DNA from: an uncultured Clostridia bacterium
GTDB taxonomy: Bacteria > Bacillota > Clostridia > Christensenellales > UBA1750
DNA length: 64,000 bases
Direction of reading: 5' to 3'
Assembly (NCBI GenBank): GCA_947625765.1
Contig: CANQPP010000003.1
Location: 1-64,000 of the forward strand
Shown: positions 25,346 through 33,578 of the stretch, piece after piece
Numbering within the stretch: the stretch's first letter is position 1
How the letters are laid out: each line of letters begins with the position of its first letter
The notes under the pieces: model-generated
Database searches by the model: none
The model's input: only the letters and a program-made list of their open reading frames with translations
What the model was told of the DNA's origin: nothing
Made by a program: the position numbers and the translations under genes

Positions 25346-25852
25346 GTAAGGGACGCCTCCTTGTCCGCTTGGGATTTCGCGCCGGTCAAACGCCTCTTGG
25401 GCCGCTTGGGCCCTAAAAGGCGGGCGCACTGTACTTTATGCGCCGCCTCTCAAAGGGGTGCCGTCTTTCCCTGTCATGTCCTCCCATAAGGATGGAGAGC
25501 AAACCTTCAAACAAGCCGGAGTATTTTCTTTGCGATCCGTGTCGATTTCAACATATCCACAGAAGCGGGGCAGTTATCCACAGGTTTTCTGTGGATAACT
25601 GCCCCAAGAGGCGGCAGGAAGGCGTTTTTCCCCCGCCTTTTCCTCCCTTTTCATGTGGAAAAGCCCCCGGAGTGTTTATGAGCGTCGGGCCTTTTCCTCT
25701 CCTGTAAAAAGCGTATTTCTGATTTTTTACGCTCCCGTTTTCTTAAATGAAACCCCCGCAAACCCCGTCTTTCCCCATGCGGCTTTTCAGAATATGTCCG
25801 CCTTTTTCGCAGGCCGTCCAACCTTCCGCCCTTTCTTTTTCCCGCATTTCTT
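25346..25852. other. 507-bp intergenic region with a DnaA-box palindrome
   Basis: There is no gene here. The part next to 25345 should hold the promoter of the Cys-rich protein gene, but no sigma-A match was seen, consistent with a sporulation sigma factor. The centre (25553-25605) carries three DnaA-box-like sequences. The rest, to about 25850, is pyrimidine-rich and featureless to my eye. Confidence 0.5.
25553..25605. repeat. Three DnaA boxes, two in a perfect 17-bp inverted repeat
   Basis: ATATCCACA (25553-25561) is followed by TTATCCACA (25574-25582) and its exact complement TGTGGATAA (25590-25598). The last two sit inside a perfect inverted repeat with arms GGGGCAGTTATCCACAG (25567-25583) and CTGTGGATAACTGCCCC (25589-25605), loop GTTTT. 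TTATCCACA is the consensus DnaA box. Confidence 0.75.
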
Positions 25853-26122
25853 TCAGAACAAGTTCTGCAGGATCAGCGTGAGCGCCAGCCCCGGCAGCCC
25901 CAAAAACCCCGTGAGCACCGCCGAAAAGGGGTTCGCGCAGGCGGCAAGGCCCCAGCTGCCGCCCAGGTTCTGCAGAAGCAGCAGCGCCGCGCAGCCCGCC
26001 AGCGAGTTCCCCAGGAACCAGAGCATGGACTTAAAAGGCACCAGCAGCAGCCAGCCCAGGCCGTAGAGCAGAAGCACGCCCACGGCGAAAAACAGCACCA
26101 CGTCCCACTCGATGGTCAGCAT
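25853..26122 (-). CDS. bofA: Pro-sigma-K processing inhibitor BofA family protein
   Basis: An 89-residue protein of two hydrophobic regions (about 7-30 and 34-52) with the family NSLAGCAALLLLQNLGG stretch and a C-terminal amphipathic part ending LILQNLF. In Bacillus, BofA holds the SpoIVFB protease inactive in the outer forespore membrane until the signal for pro-sigma-K cleavage arrives. A sigK gene with a pro-sequence-like N-terminus is in this window (34.6-35.3 kb), but SpoIVFA/FB are not. It follows spoIID by 12 bp. Confidence 0.8.
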   Translation of the reverse strand: MLTIEWDVVLFFAVGVLLLYGLGWLLLVPFKSMLWFLGNSLAGCAALLLLQNLGGSWGLAACANPFSAVLTGFLGLPGLALTLILQNLF

Positions 26123-26134
26123 CGTTTCCCCTCC

Positions 26135-27217
26135 CTATCCTTCCCCTTGGCCGCCGGGAGTTCCCTCCAGCAGCGCAGCCAGGGGGCAGATCTCCACGCC
26201 CGAATAGTAGTGGGTCAAGATCTCCTCATACCCCGCGCCGTCCTGCGCCATCGCTTCGGCGCCCGCCTGGCTCAAACCCACGCCGTGGCCGAAGCCCTGC
26301 GTGTGGATGCACACCGAATCCCCCTCAAAGCAGAAGGTCAAATTGGCCGAGTCCAGATCCAGCGCCTTGCGCACTTCCCGGCCCGTGGCCTCGCGGTTTC
26401 CGATCAGCACCGTCTCCGCCCGGCCCGACTCCGTGCGGGAGACCACCCGCAGCTTACTCTCCAGCGTCCGCGCCGTGAGGCCCGCTCCCGGGAAGGCCGC
26501 GTTGAGCCTGCGCGCCAGCTCCTCTCGGCTATACGTCACGTCCGCGCTGAAGCGGCCCGCGTCCTCCTCGCCCGCGCTCTCCACCGAGACCAGGTAGGGC
26601 AGGGCGTTCTGGAACACCGCCGCCGCGTCCTCGGTCCTGCCGCCGGAGACCGCGTGGAACAGCGCCTGGATGGGCTCGCCGTCGTAGGCGCAGACAAGGC
26701 CCGCCGTCTCCGCGACCGCCCTTTGCAGCTTCTCCCGGTTCGTTTCGTACTCGCCGCCCCAGTTCTTTTGCAGCTTTTCGTCCGAGGCGTAGGCCATGCA
26801 GTGGCCGGAGTCCGTGCAGACGTCCGCGTCCCCGCCCCGGCCGCAGCCGCCGCCGAACAGGCCGCTCTTCCACAAAGCATAGCTGCGGGCCGCCACCGCC
26901 TGGGCCTTGAGCGCCTCCAGGGGGTAGGAGGCGGGCATCTCCCCCGCAAGCACGTGGTAGATGTAGTCCTCCAGCTCCATCTCTCCCGTCCGCCCCGTCT
27001 CCTTCTCGTAGACGGTCAGATAGACCGGCTCTGCCTCCAGCGATGGCGCTGCTTCCGGCGTGGGAGCGGGCGAAGGCTCAGGCGCGGCCAGGGCGACCCG
27101 GACGAGCTCCATCCGCGTCGGCGCCTCCTGCACAGGGGCTTCCGAGGGGGAAAGGCGCAGAGCCCGGGCCCAGACCAGGCACAGGAGCAGCGGCGCGGCG
27201 AGCAGCAGGCGCTTCAT
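26135..27217 (-). CDS. spoIID: SpoIID/LytB domain peptidoglycan hydrolase (stage II sporulation protein D)
   Basis: A 360-residue exported enzyme. Residues 1-20 form a signal anchor, followed by a Pro/Ala/Glu-rich linker (to about 75). The SpoIID domain holds the catalytic Glu in LAGEMPASYPLEALKAQA, then AVAARSYAL, ALFHAVSGGRTEDA and the C-terminal GFGHGVGLSQAGA. SpoIID is a lytic transglycosylase that drives membrane migration in engulfment with SpoIIM and SpoIIP. I chose ATG 27217 because AAAGGAGGG lies just upstream. A LytB-type cell-wall role outside sporulation is possible, but the bofA neighbour favours sporulation. Confidence 0.85.
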   Translation of the reverse strand: MKRLLLAAPLLLCLVWARALRLSPSEAPVQEAPTRMELVRVALAAPEPSPAPTPEAAPSLEAEPVYLTVYEKETGRTGEMELEDYIYHVLAGEMPASYPLEALKAQAVAARSYALWKSGLFGGGCGRGGDADVCTDSGHCMAYASDEKLQKNWGGEYETNREKLQRAVAETAGLVCAYDGEPIQALFHAVSGGRTEDAAAVFQNALPYLVSVESAGEEDAGRFSADVTYSREELARRLNAAFPGAGLTARTLESKLRVVSRTESGRAETVLIGNREATGREVRKALDLDSANLTFCFEGDSVCIHTQGFGHGVGLSQAGAEAMAQDGAGYEEILTHYYSGVEICPLAALLEGTPGGQGEG

Positions 27218-27362
27218 GACGCCCTCCTTTCCGTTTTTAAGGAGCTTGGCAGGCAATACGCGGACGGTACAGCATACGCTTCACCGTGCCTAAAATATGC
27301 AAAGCGCGCGGCGCGGGCGGCGTTTTCCTCCGGAAAAGAGGCGCAAAGTCCGTTTTTTTGCG

Positions 27363-27391
27363 TTGACAAGCGGACAAAAAGCGAGTAGAAT
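27363..27391 (+). promoter_or_regulatory. Sigma-A promoter of rpmG-secE-nusG
   Basis: TTGACA (27363-27368) and TAGAAT (27386-27391) are separated by 17 bp, about 85 bp before rpmG. Confidence 0.85.
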
Positions 27392-27476
27392 GGTAAGGTC
27401 CGTTGAATGGGCGTTGTTTTTGTGCGCCCCAAAACGGGTAAGCAGACCTTTCAGGGAAAGGAGGAAAACAGCCGCC

Positions 27477-27626
27477 ATGCGCGTGAAAGTGACACTGGCC
27501 TGCAGCGAGTGCAAGCAGCGCAACTACAACACCATGAAGAACAAGCGCAACGACCCCGACCGCTTGACCATGCACAAGTACTGCCGCTTCTGCAAGAAGC
27601 ACACCGAACACAAGGAGACCCGCTAA
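27477..27626 (+). CDS. rpmG: 50S ribosomal protein L33 (zinc-ribbon form)
   Basis: A 49-residue protein with C9-x2-C12 and C36-x2-C39, the Zn-binding (C+) form of L33. The sequence [18 protein letters not shown] is typical. AAAGGAGG lies about 9 nt upstream of the ATG. The open frame extends back to 27297 only as non-coding sequence upstream of the RBS. The rpmG-secE-nusG order is standard in Firmicutes. Confidence 0.96.
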   Translation: MRVKVTLACSECKQRNYNTMKNKRNDPDRLTMHKYCRFCKKHTEHKETR

Positions 27627-27663
27627 GACGAAAAGCCTTTAAGCGAGGAAGTGAAAGAAACCC

Positions 27664-27915
27664 ATGTCTGAAAAGAAGGTCAGCAAGAAGGACGACAAGA
27701 AGGCCGTCAAGAAGAAGGACAGCGGCAAGAAGGCGAAGTTCAGCCTGATCCAGAAATTCCGTGAGACCATCGCGGAGCTGAAGAAGGTCACCTGGCCCTC
27801 CCGCAAGGACCTCGTCCGCCACTCCATCGTGGTCGTGGTGTTCGTGATCTTGGTCACCGCGGTCATCGCCGTGTACGACCTGGCCCTGTCGAGCCTGATC
27901 CGGCTCATCATCTAG
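27664..27915 (+). CDS. secE: Preprotein translocase subunit SecE
   Basis: An 83-residue protein. A Lys-rich cytoplasmic N-terminus (1-35, many KK pairs) leads to the conserved amphipathic segment TIAELKKVTWPSRKDLVRHS, then one membrane helix (about 57-77). It clamps the two halves of SecY. It lies between rpmG and nusG, as usual. Confidence 0.95.
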   Translation: MSEKKVSKKDDKKAVKKKDSGKKAKFSLIQKFRETIAELKKVTWPSRKDLVRHSIVVVVFVILVTAVIAVYDLALSSLIRLII

Positions 27916-27952
27916 GCGGCGTTTAAGCCGTCATGGGAAGGAGCTGAGCTCA

Positions 27953-28480
27953 TTGCCCGAGGAAAACGAACTGGCCTGGTATGTGGTACACACCTATTCC
28001 GGCTATGAAAACAAGGTGATGGACTCCCTGCAGAAGACCGTGGACAACCGCGGCCTGCAGAACACCATCTGCGACATCCGCGTGCCCGTGGAAGAGGTCG
28101 TCGAGATCAAAAACGGCAGGCGGCATGTGGTGCCGCGCAAGGTGTACCCCGGGTACGTCCTTGTGCGCATGATCATGAACGACGAATCCTGGTACATCGT
28201 CAGGAACACCCGCGGCGTCACGGGTTTCGTGGGCCCGGGATCCAAACCGATCCCCTTGACCGAGGACGAGGTCAAGAACATGCTCGCCGACGGCCAGAAG
28301 CGCGTCAGCGCCGTGGAGCCGGGCGACAACGTCACCATACTGGCAGGTCCCTTTGAGAACTTCGAGGGCGTGGTGCGGGAAGTGAACATACGCGAAAAGC
28401 GCGTGAGCGTCTCCGTCATGTTCATCGGCCGTGAAACGCTGGTGGAGCTGGACCTGGACCAGGTGAACAAGGAAGAATAG
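27953..28480 (+). CDS. nusG: Transcription termination/antitermination protein NusG
   Basis: A 175-residue protein. The NGN domain (about 5-115) has AWYVVHTYSGYENKV and RKVYPGYVLVRM, and the KOW domain follows with VTILAGPFENFEGVV. The start is TTG 27953 with GGAAGGAG upstream. It binds the RNA polymerase clamp and couples transcription to translation or to Rho. The 187-bp gap to rplK contains the leader described next. Confidence 0.95.
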   Translation: MPEENELAWYVVHTYSGYENKVMDSLQKTVDNRGLQNTICDIRVPVEEVVEIKNGRRHVVPRKVYPGYVLVRMIMNDESWYIVRNTRGVTGFVGPGSKPIPLTEDEVKNMLADGQKRVSAVEPGDNVTILAGPFENFEGVVREVNIREKRVSVSVMFIGRETLVELDLDQVNKEE

Positions 28481-28574
28481 CCTTCCATTCCCTTATTTCT
28501 CTACTGGAACGTCAGCAATCCGGCCCCCGAATCAAGTTTCGGACAAGGCGTTAGGGGCGAAAATCGCAGGGAAG

Positions 28575-28638
28575 AAAAAGCGCTTCCCTTCGCGTGTTCG
28601 CCCGTGGGAGGAACCGCACCGTTCCGCTTTTGACCACA
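28575..28638 (+). promoter_or_regulatory. Leader before rplK with L1-binding-site mimic and an upstream hairpin
   Basis: GGGAAG/CTTCCC form a hairpin near 28571-28590. Downstream, GTGG (28605-28608) pairs with CCAC (28635-28638) and GGAAC (28611-28615) pairs with GTTCC (28622-28626), leaving an asymmetric internal loop of GA against GCTTTTGA. The GTGGGAGG run equals the 23S rRNA segment at the L1 stalk as I recall it. L1 represses its own operon by binding such a mimic. Confidence 0.55.
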
Positions 28639-28667
28639 AGGATATTTTTCGGAGGTGTACATCCTAA

Positions 28668-29093
28668 ATGGCTAAGAAAGTTACCGCCATCGTCAAACTT
28701 CAGGTGAACGCGGGCAAGGCCACCCCGCAGCCCCCCATCGGCCCCGTGCTCGGCCAGCACGGCGTGAACATCATGGGCTTCTGCAAGGAGTTCAACGAGC
28801 GCACCGCCAAGCAGGTGGGCTACGTGATCCCCGTGGTGCTCACCGTCTATCAGGACCGCTCCTTCACCTTCATCACCAAGACCCCTCCCGTCCCGGTCCT
28901 CATCAAGAAGGCCCTAGGCATCGAAAGCGGCTCCGCCCGCCCCAACCGCGACAAGGTCGCCCAGCTGACCCAGGACCAGGTCCGCGAGATCGCCACCATG
29001 AAGATGCCCGACCTCAACGCCGGCTCCATCGAGGCCGCCATGAGCATGGTCAAGGGCACCGCCCGCTCCATGGGCATCACCGTGGCAGAGTAA
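28668..29093 (+). CDS. rplK: 50S ribosomal protein L11
   Basis: A 141-residue protein. The N-terminal [26 protein letters not shown] is the thiostrepton/RelA-region signature, and the C-terminal rRNA-binding domain carries [20 protein letters not shown]. The length is standard. The RBS CGGAGGTG precedes the ATG. It forms the GTPase-associated centre of the ribosome with 23S rRNA. rplA follows after 22 bp. Confidence 0.97.
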   Translation: MAKKVTAIVKLQVNAGKATPQPPIGPVLGQHGVNIMGFCKEFNERTAKQVGYVIPVVLTVYQDRSFTFITKTPPVPVLIKKALGIESGSARPNRDKVAQLTQDQVREIATMKMPDLNAGSIEAAMSMVKGTARSMGITVAE

Positions 29094-29115
29094 CAGCAGG
29101 AGGGAGATTTCGGTC

Positions 29116-29826
29116 ATGAAACACGGCAAGAAATATCAGGACAGCGTTAAGCTGATCGAGCAGAGCAACTACGATCCCGAGGCCGCCATCGAGCTGGCCT
29201 TAAAGACCGCCAAGGCCAAGTTCGACGAGACACTGGAAGTCTCCGTCCGCTTGGGCGTCGATCCCCGCCATGCGGACCAGCAGGTCCGCGGCACCGTGGT
29301 GCTGCCCAACGGCACCGGCCGCACCGTGCGCGTGCTGGTCTTCGCCAAGGGCGACAACGCCAAGGCCGCCGAGGCCGCCGGCGCGGACTACGTGGGCGCC
29401 GAGGAAATGGTCGCCAAGATCCAGCAGGAGAACTGGTTCGAGTTCGATGTCTGCGTCGCCACCCCCGACATGATGGGCGTCGTCGGCCGTCTGGGCCGCG
29501 TTTTGGGCCCCAAGGGCCTCATGCCCAACCCCAAGTCCGGCACCGTGACCACCGACGTGGCCCGCGCCATCGCCGAGATCAAAGCCGGTAAGGTCGAGTA
29601 CCGCGTGGACCGCACCGCCATCGTGCACGTTCCCTTCGGCAAGGCTTCCTTCGGCCAGGAGAAGCTCGCCGAGAACTTCCGCGTGCTGATGGACGCCATC
29701 GTCAAGGCCCGTCCTGCGGCCGCCAAGGGCACCTACGTGCGCTCCGTGGTCGTTTCCACCACCATGGGCCCCGGCATCAAGCTGAACCCCGCCCGCTTCG
29801 TCTCCGCTGCCCCCAGCGCCAACTAA
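29116..29826 (+). CDS. rplA: 50S ribosomal protein L1
   Basis: A 236-residue protein with [23 protein letters not shown], the [21 protein letters not shown] signature and the C-terminal [15 protein letters not shown]1 binds the mobile stalk of 23S rRNA and, in many bacteria, its own mRNA leader. It is followed directly by a terminator rather than by rplJ-rplL, so the L10/L12 genes must be elsewhere or in a separate unit. Confidence 0.97.
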   Translation: MKHGKKYQDSVKLIEQSNYDPEAAIELALKTAKAKFDETLEVSVRLGVDPRHADQQVRGTVVLPNGTGRTVRVLVFAKGDNAKAAEAAGADYVGAEEMVAKIQQENWFEFDVCVATPDMMGVVGRLGRVLGPKGLMPNPKSGTVTTDVARAIAEIKAGKVEYRVDRTAIVHVPFGKASFGQEKLAENFRVLMDAIVKARPAAAKGTYVRSVVVSTTMGPGIKLNPARFVSAAPSAN

Positions 29827-29849
29827 GGCAGGGCGAAATACAGACCAAC

Positions 29850-29887
29850 GCGCTCCCGTCCGTTTTTCAGGCGGGAGCGTTTTTTTG
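29850..29887 (+). terminator. Terminator after rplA
   Basis: CGCTCCCG (29851-29858) pairs with CGGGAGCG (29872-29879) and is followed by TTTTTTT. Confidence 0.9.
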
Positions 29888-30440
29888 TGGGGGAATATAG
29901 AAATACCCGGCAAGAAGGCCCTCCCTTTCTGGAAACCTCCGGCCCGCGCAGGGGTTTCATCGAAAATTTTGTGGGGGTATATGGAAATACCCAGCCTGCA
30001 ACCCTTCCCGCAGCGGCCCTCGCTCCTTCTATGGAGGCCTTTTCTTCCGGCGGAAAGCCCCTTCCCTTTCTGGAAATCCTCAGCCAGCGTGGGGTTTTCA
30101 TCGAAAATTTTCTGTGTGAGAAGTCTTTTTGGTAGGGAAGCTCCGGCCGCGGCGGCTTCTTCCCTTCTATAACAGCCTTTTCTTCAAGGAAAACGCCCCT
30201 TCCCTTTCTGGAAATATCCGGGCCAGCACGGGGTTTTCGACTAAAATTTTCTGTGTGAAAGGGCCTCTTGACAAGGAAGCTCCAGCTGCGGTGGGCTTTT
30301 CCCTTTCTAGGAAAGCCTTCCTTTCCGGGAGAACGCCCTTTCCTTTTCTGAAAACCCCCGGCCAGCGCGGGGTTCCTTCCGGCGATTTTCCGCACAGGGG
30401 AAAAGCCCTCGCCCGTGCGAAGGCTTCTTCCCTTAAACAA
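29888..30440. repeat. Tandem array of four diverged ~140-bp units
   Basis: A core beginning CCCTTTCTGGAAA, continuing through CAGCGNGGGGTTTTC and ending GAAAATTTTCTGTGTG, recurs at about 29923, 30064, 30203 and 30342, a period of 139-141 bp. Copies 2 and 3 are the best preserved and share a following GGAAGCTCC stretch. Several open frames cross the array but are not consistent between copies. A single similar unit is at 39392-39445. No gene is supported here. Confidence 0.8.
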
Positions 30441-30445
30441 AACCG

Positions 30446-31888
30446 TCAGCGGCGGCCCTGCAGCCACTCCAGCGCCCGCTGGCAGCCCTGCGCGCCCAGC
30501 GACTGCAGCAGCTCCTCGGGCTCGGCGATCCTGCCCGCGCACTTCCTGTGATAGCCCCGCAGAGCGCGCAGGAAGCCGTCGTTGCCCAGCAGCGCCCGCA
30601 GGTCGTGCCACATCGCCGCCCCCTTCTTGTAGACCAGGGCGTCGTAGAGCGCGTTGGTCGAAAAGGAGCTGATCGGCGCGTCCATGTTGACGCCCTGCAG
30701 TTCCTCGTCCTCGCAGGCGGGCCGCAGCAGCGTCTGGTACAGCGATTCCAGCGACTGCCTGCCATAGCGGGCCTCGTAATAGAGCAGCGTGGAATATTCG
30801 GCCAGGGACTCGTCCTGCCAGGGATGGCGCGCCTGGTCGCTGCCCACCTCCGCGTACCACCACTGGTGGGCGGTCTCGTGGGCCGTAACGAACTCCAGCA
30901 GCCCGCTGTCGTCCCGCAGGAGCGCGTCGTCCAGCAGCAGGAGGGAGGGATACTCCATGCCCCCGAAGGCGAAATCGCCCAGGCAGAGCAGCAGCTCCCG
31001 GCTCCTGAGCTCCCCGAACAGCTCCGCATAGGTGCCCGCCGCGCGGGCGCCCAGCTCGGCCAGGCGGCGGGCGTCCTCCTCCGAAAACGCGAAGGCCTTG
31101 ACCTGCATATCCCCCTCTTTGCACGCAAAGACGCAGTAGTCCCGGCTCAATACCAGCGGGAACTCCCGCAGGTCCTTGGCCCTAAACGTCCAAACGCCGT
31201 CCTCCCCGTCCGAGCACAGCCCCGGCCCGGCCGCCACGTAGGCCGTGGGCGCGCGCAGCGTCACCGTGTAGTCTGCCGTCTCGCTCACGAAGGGGTCGCC
31301 CACGGGCGTGTACTCCTCCAAACGCCAGGCGGAGCCGTCGTGGTAGGCCGGCACGGCGAAGGCGTTGAGCAGGCGCACGTCCCTGTCCGAGTAGCCAAAG
31401 CGCAGGCGGCTGCGGGGCAGCGTCAGCGTGTAGCGGAGGCCGATCTCCGCCCGCTGCCCGTCCTTGAGGGGCTGCTCCAGACGCACGCGCAGGAGCGTCT
31501 GCGTCTCCCCCTCCAGCGTCCAGTCGGCGGGTTTTCCCTCGCTTGTGACCTCCTCCACCGCCGCGCCGCCCGGGGAGAAGCCCTCCGGGTAGGCCTTGTC
31601 GAAGTCCGCATCCAGCACGGGCGCGCGCTCCTCTGTGGAAAAGGCGTTCGGGTAGAGGTGCAGGTACACGCAGTCCAGCTCCAGCCCGCTGCGGTTCACC
31701 CAGCGGATGGTCTGGCTGACGTGTAACATGTGGGCGTCCTCGTCGTACTCCGCCTCCAGCGCGATCTCGTTGGGCACGCGGGCGTGCAGGACCAAAAACA
31801 GCGCGAGCCCCAGAAAGAGTCCTAAACAGATCAGGGCCTTGCGGTGCGCCTTCGCCCAGCACAGGCAGCGATCCATGTGTGCCTTCAT
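30446..31888 (-). CDS. Membrane-anchored M1 family metallopeptidase
   Basis: A 480-residue protein. A single N-terminal membrane anchor (about 17-35) precedes a beta-rich domain and the M1 gluzincin core. The GGMEYPS exopeptidase motif is at 309-315, the zinc site H337-E-x2-H341 is in TAHETAHQW, and the third ligand E360 follows 18 residues later in WQDESLAEY. M1 enzymes are mostly aminopeptidases. This one is shorter than aminopeptidase N and resembles the secreted or anchored Clostridia members. It probably works outside the membrane on peptides. It appears to be a single-gene unit, and the repeat array lies at its 3' side. Confidence 0.85.
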   Translation of the reverse strand: MKAHMDRCLCWAKAHRKALICLGLFLGLALFLVLHARVPNEIALEAEYDEDAHMLHVSQTIRWVNRSGLELDCVYLHLYPNAFSTEERAPVLDADFDKAYPEGFSPGGAAVEEVTSEGKPADWTLEGETQTLLRVRLEQPLKDGQRAEIGLRYTLTLPRSRLRFGYSDRDVRLLNAFAVPAYHDGSAWRLEEYTPVGDPFVSETADYTVTLRAPTAYVAAGPGLCSDGEDGVWTFRAKDLREFPLVLSRDYCVFACKEGDMQVKAFAFSEEDARRLAELGARAAGTYAELFGELRSRELLLCLGDFAFGGMEYPSLLLLDDALLRDDSGLLEFVTAHETAHQWWYAEVGSDQARHPWQDESLAEYSTLLYYEARYGRQSLESLYQTLLRPACEDEELQGVNMDAPISSFSTNALYDALVYKKGAAMWHDLRALLGNDGFLRALRGYHRKCAGRIAEPEELLQSLGAQGCQRALEWLQGRR

Positions 31889-32078
31889 CCCCCGCTCCCC
31901 CTTTGTTCCGCTTCTTTGTCTGATGGGATCATTGTATGCGCGTCGCTTCGCGCTTTATGCCCCCGCGCCTCCCGGCGCGATACGCCGGAACGCGTCTGTC
32001 CACGGGCCCCGGTTTGTGGTATGATAAGGGAGCAGGCCGGGCCGCCCACGCGGCCGGGCGGGAAAGGAGGGCGAGCGG

Positions 32079-33578
32079 ATGCCCCTTTGCGTGTTCGACG
32101 ACAGCAACGCCATGTTCGGCTCCACGCCGGTGGACAACCTGTTCTTAGAGGAGTTCATGCCCCTGGCGCCGGGGGACTGCGTCAAGGTGTACCTCTACGG
32201 GCTCAAGCTCTGCCAGAGCGCCGGCCGGGAGATGACGCTCTCCGCCGTGGCCCGGGCGCTGGCGCTGGAGGAGGAGCAGGTGCTCAAGGCCTTCGGCTAC
32301 TGGGAGCGCAAGGGGCTGCTGCGCCGCCTGTCGGACAGGCCGCCTTCCTATGCCTACGTGAACCTGCAGAGGGCCGTGATGGAGGGGAAGCTGGGCGGCC
32401 GCGACCAGGCGCTGCCCTACCAGGAGTTCAACGGCGCCCTGCAGGACCTCTTCGGCGACCGGCTGCTGCACGCCGAGGAATACCAGCGGCTCTACGCCAT
32501 CGTGGAGGATCTGGGCATCCCCCAGGACGTGCTGCTGCTGCTGGTGGACTACATGATCCGTTCTTCCCCCCGCAAGCGGAACGTGACACTCAAGCAGATC
32601 GAGCGCGAGGCCCAGTTCTGGGTGAGCAAGGGCTACACCACCCGCGAGTCGGCCCAGGACTACATCCACTCCAAGGAAGCGGTCTACGAGGGCGCGCGGC
32701 AGGTGCTGCGCCAGATGGGCCAGCGCCGCGCCCCTTCTTTGGACGAGGAAGCCCTCTACCAGCGCTGGACGGAGGAGATGGGCTTCTCCCTGGAGGCGAT
32801 CCTGCTGGCCTGCAAGGAGACCACCAAGATCAGCGCCCCCAACTTCGCCTACGTGGACTCGGTGCTCACCAGCCGCTATAAGCGCGGCGCGATCCGGCCC
32901 GACCAGGCCGCGGAGGCCGAGAGGCAGCGGGCCGAACGGGTGCAGGGCCTGCGGCAGGTGCTGGAGAGCTTAGGCCTGCCCGCCTCCGCCGCAACACAGG
33001 ACAACCAGAAGCTCTATTCCTCCTGGCTGCAGATGGGCTTTGACCAGGAGGCGCTGGTGTTCATCGCCCGCTACATGCTGCGCCGGGGGGACAGGCACGA
33101 CCTGGACGCCTTCTCGGCCATGCTGGAGCGCTTCCGCTCCAAGGGGCTTTTCAAGGGAGAAGAGCTCCAAGAGAAGCTGCAGGCGCAGGGAAGGAGCGAA
33201 AGAGAGCTGGACGCCCTGTTCCACGCCGCGGACATCCGCAGGCGGCCCACGGACGCGGACATCCAGCAGCTGGAAAGCTGGAAGAAGCAAGGCGCGAGCA
33301 TGGAGCTCATGCTGCTGGCCGCGGAATACTCCCGCCACGCGGAGAACCCCTTCGCCATGATGCAGAAGATCTTAAGCGGCTGGCTGGAGGCGAGCCTGCG
33401 CGACGTGGAGAGCGCGCGCAGGGACCACGAGCAGCGCAGGCAGGCGGCAAAGCCCGCAGCGGGCGGGACGAAGGCCAATACGTGGAACAATTATCCCCAG
33501 CATAGCTACACCAAGGAAGAATACGAAGCGATGTACGACGATCTGGACGAGCTGTTGGGGGAGGAGCCGAAGACATGA
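32079..33578 (+). CDS. DnaD domain-containing primosome protein
   Basis: A 499-residue protein of the DnaB/DnaD family of Firmicutes. An N-terminal winged-helix part contains MTLSAVARALALEEEQVLKAFGYWERKGLL (about 60-90). At least two DnaD-type helical repeats follow (about 215-275 and 300-350), the first with the family-like WTEEMGFSLEAILLACKETT. A C-terminal charged tail with the YTKEEYEAMYDDLDEL motif ends it. These proteins remodel oriC or fork DNA and help load the helicase. The stop overlaps the DnaI-like gene (ATGA). A -10-like TATGAT at about 32020 lies upstream. Confidence 0.85.
   Translation: MPLCVFDDSNAMFGSTPVDNLFLEEFMPLAPGDCVKVYLYGLKLCQSAGREMTLSAVARALALEEEQVLKAFGYWERKGLLRRLSDRPPSYAYVNLQRAVMEGKLGGRDQALPYQEFNGALQDLFGDRLLHAEEYQRLYAIVEDLGIPQDVLLLLVDYMIRSSPRKRNVTLKQIEREAQFWVSKGYTTRESAQDYIHSKEAVYEGARQVLRQMGQRRAPSLDEEALYQRWTEEMGFSLEAILLACKETTKISAPNFAYVDSVLTSRYKRGAIRPDQAAEAERQRAERVQGLRQVLESLGLPASAATQDNQKLYSSWLQMGFDQEALVFIARYMLRRGDRHDLDAFSAMLERFRSKGLFKGEELQEKLQAQGRSERELDALFHAADIRRRPTDADIQQLESWKKQGASMELMLLAAEYSRHAENPFAMMQKILSGWLEASLRDVESARRDHEQRRQAAKPAAGGTKANTWNNYPQHSYTKEEYEAMYDDLDELLGEEPKT

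Noticed and set aside
25567-25605. Transcription terminator
   Set aside because: The stem is strong, but no T run follows on either strand. The arms contain exact DnaA boxes, which explains the symmetry better.
29823-31124. A 433-residue minus-strand ORF across the repeat array
   Set aside because: It is a different frame of the M1 peptidase gene continued through non-coding repeats. It has no RBS and an Arg/Gly/Pro-rich composition typical of shadow frames.
32079-33578. Phage replication protein
   Set aside because: DnaD-domain proteins occur in phages, but here the gene pairs with a DnaI-type loader amid chromosomal genes and has host-like GC content.
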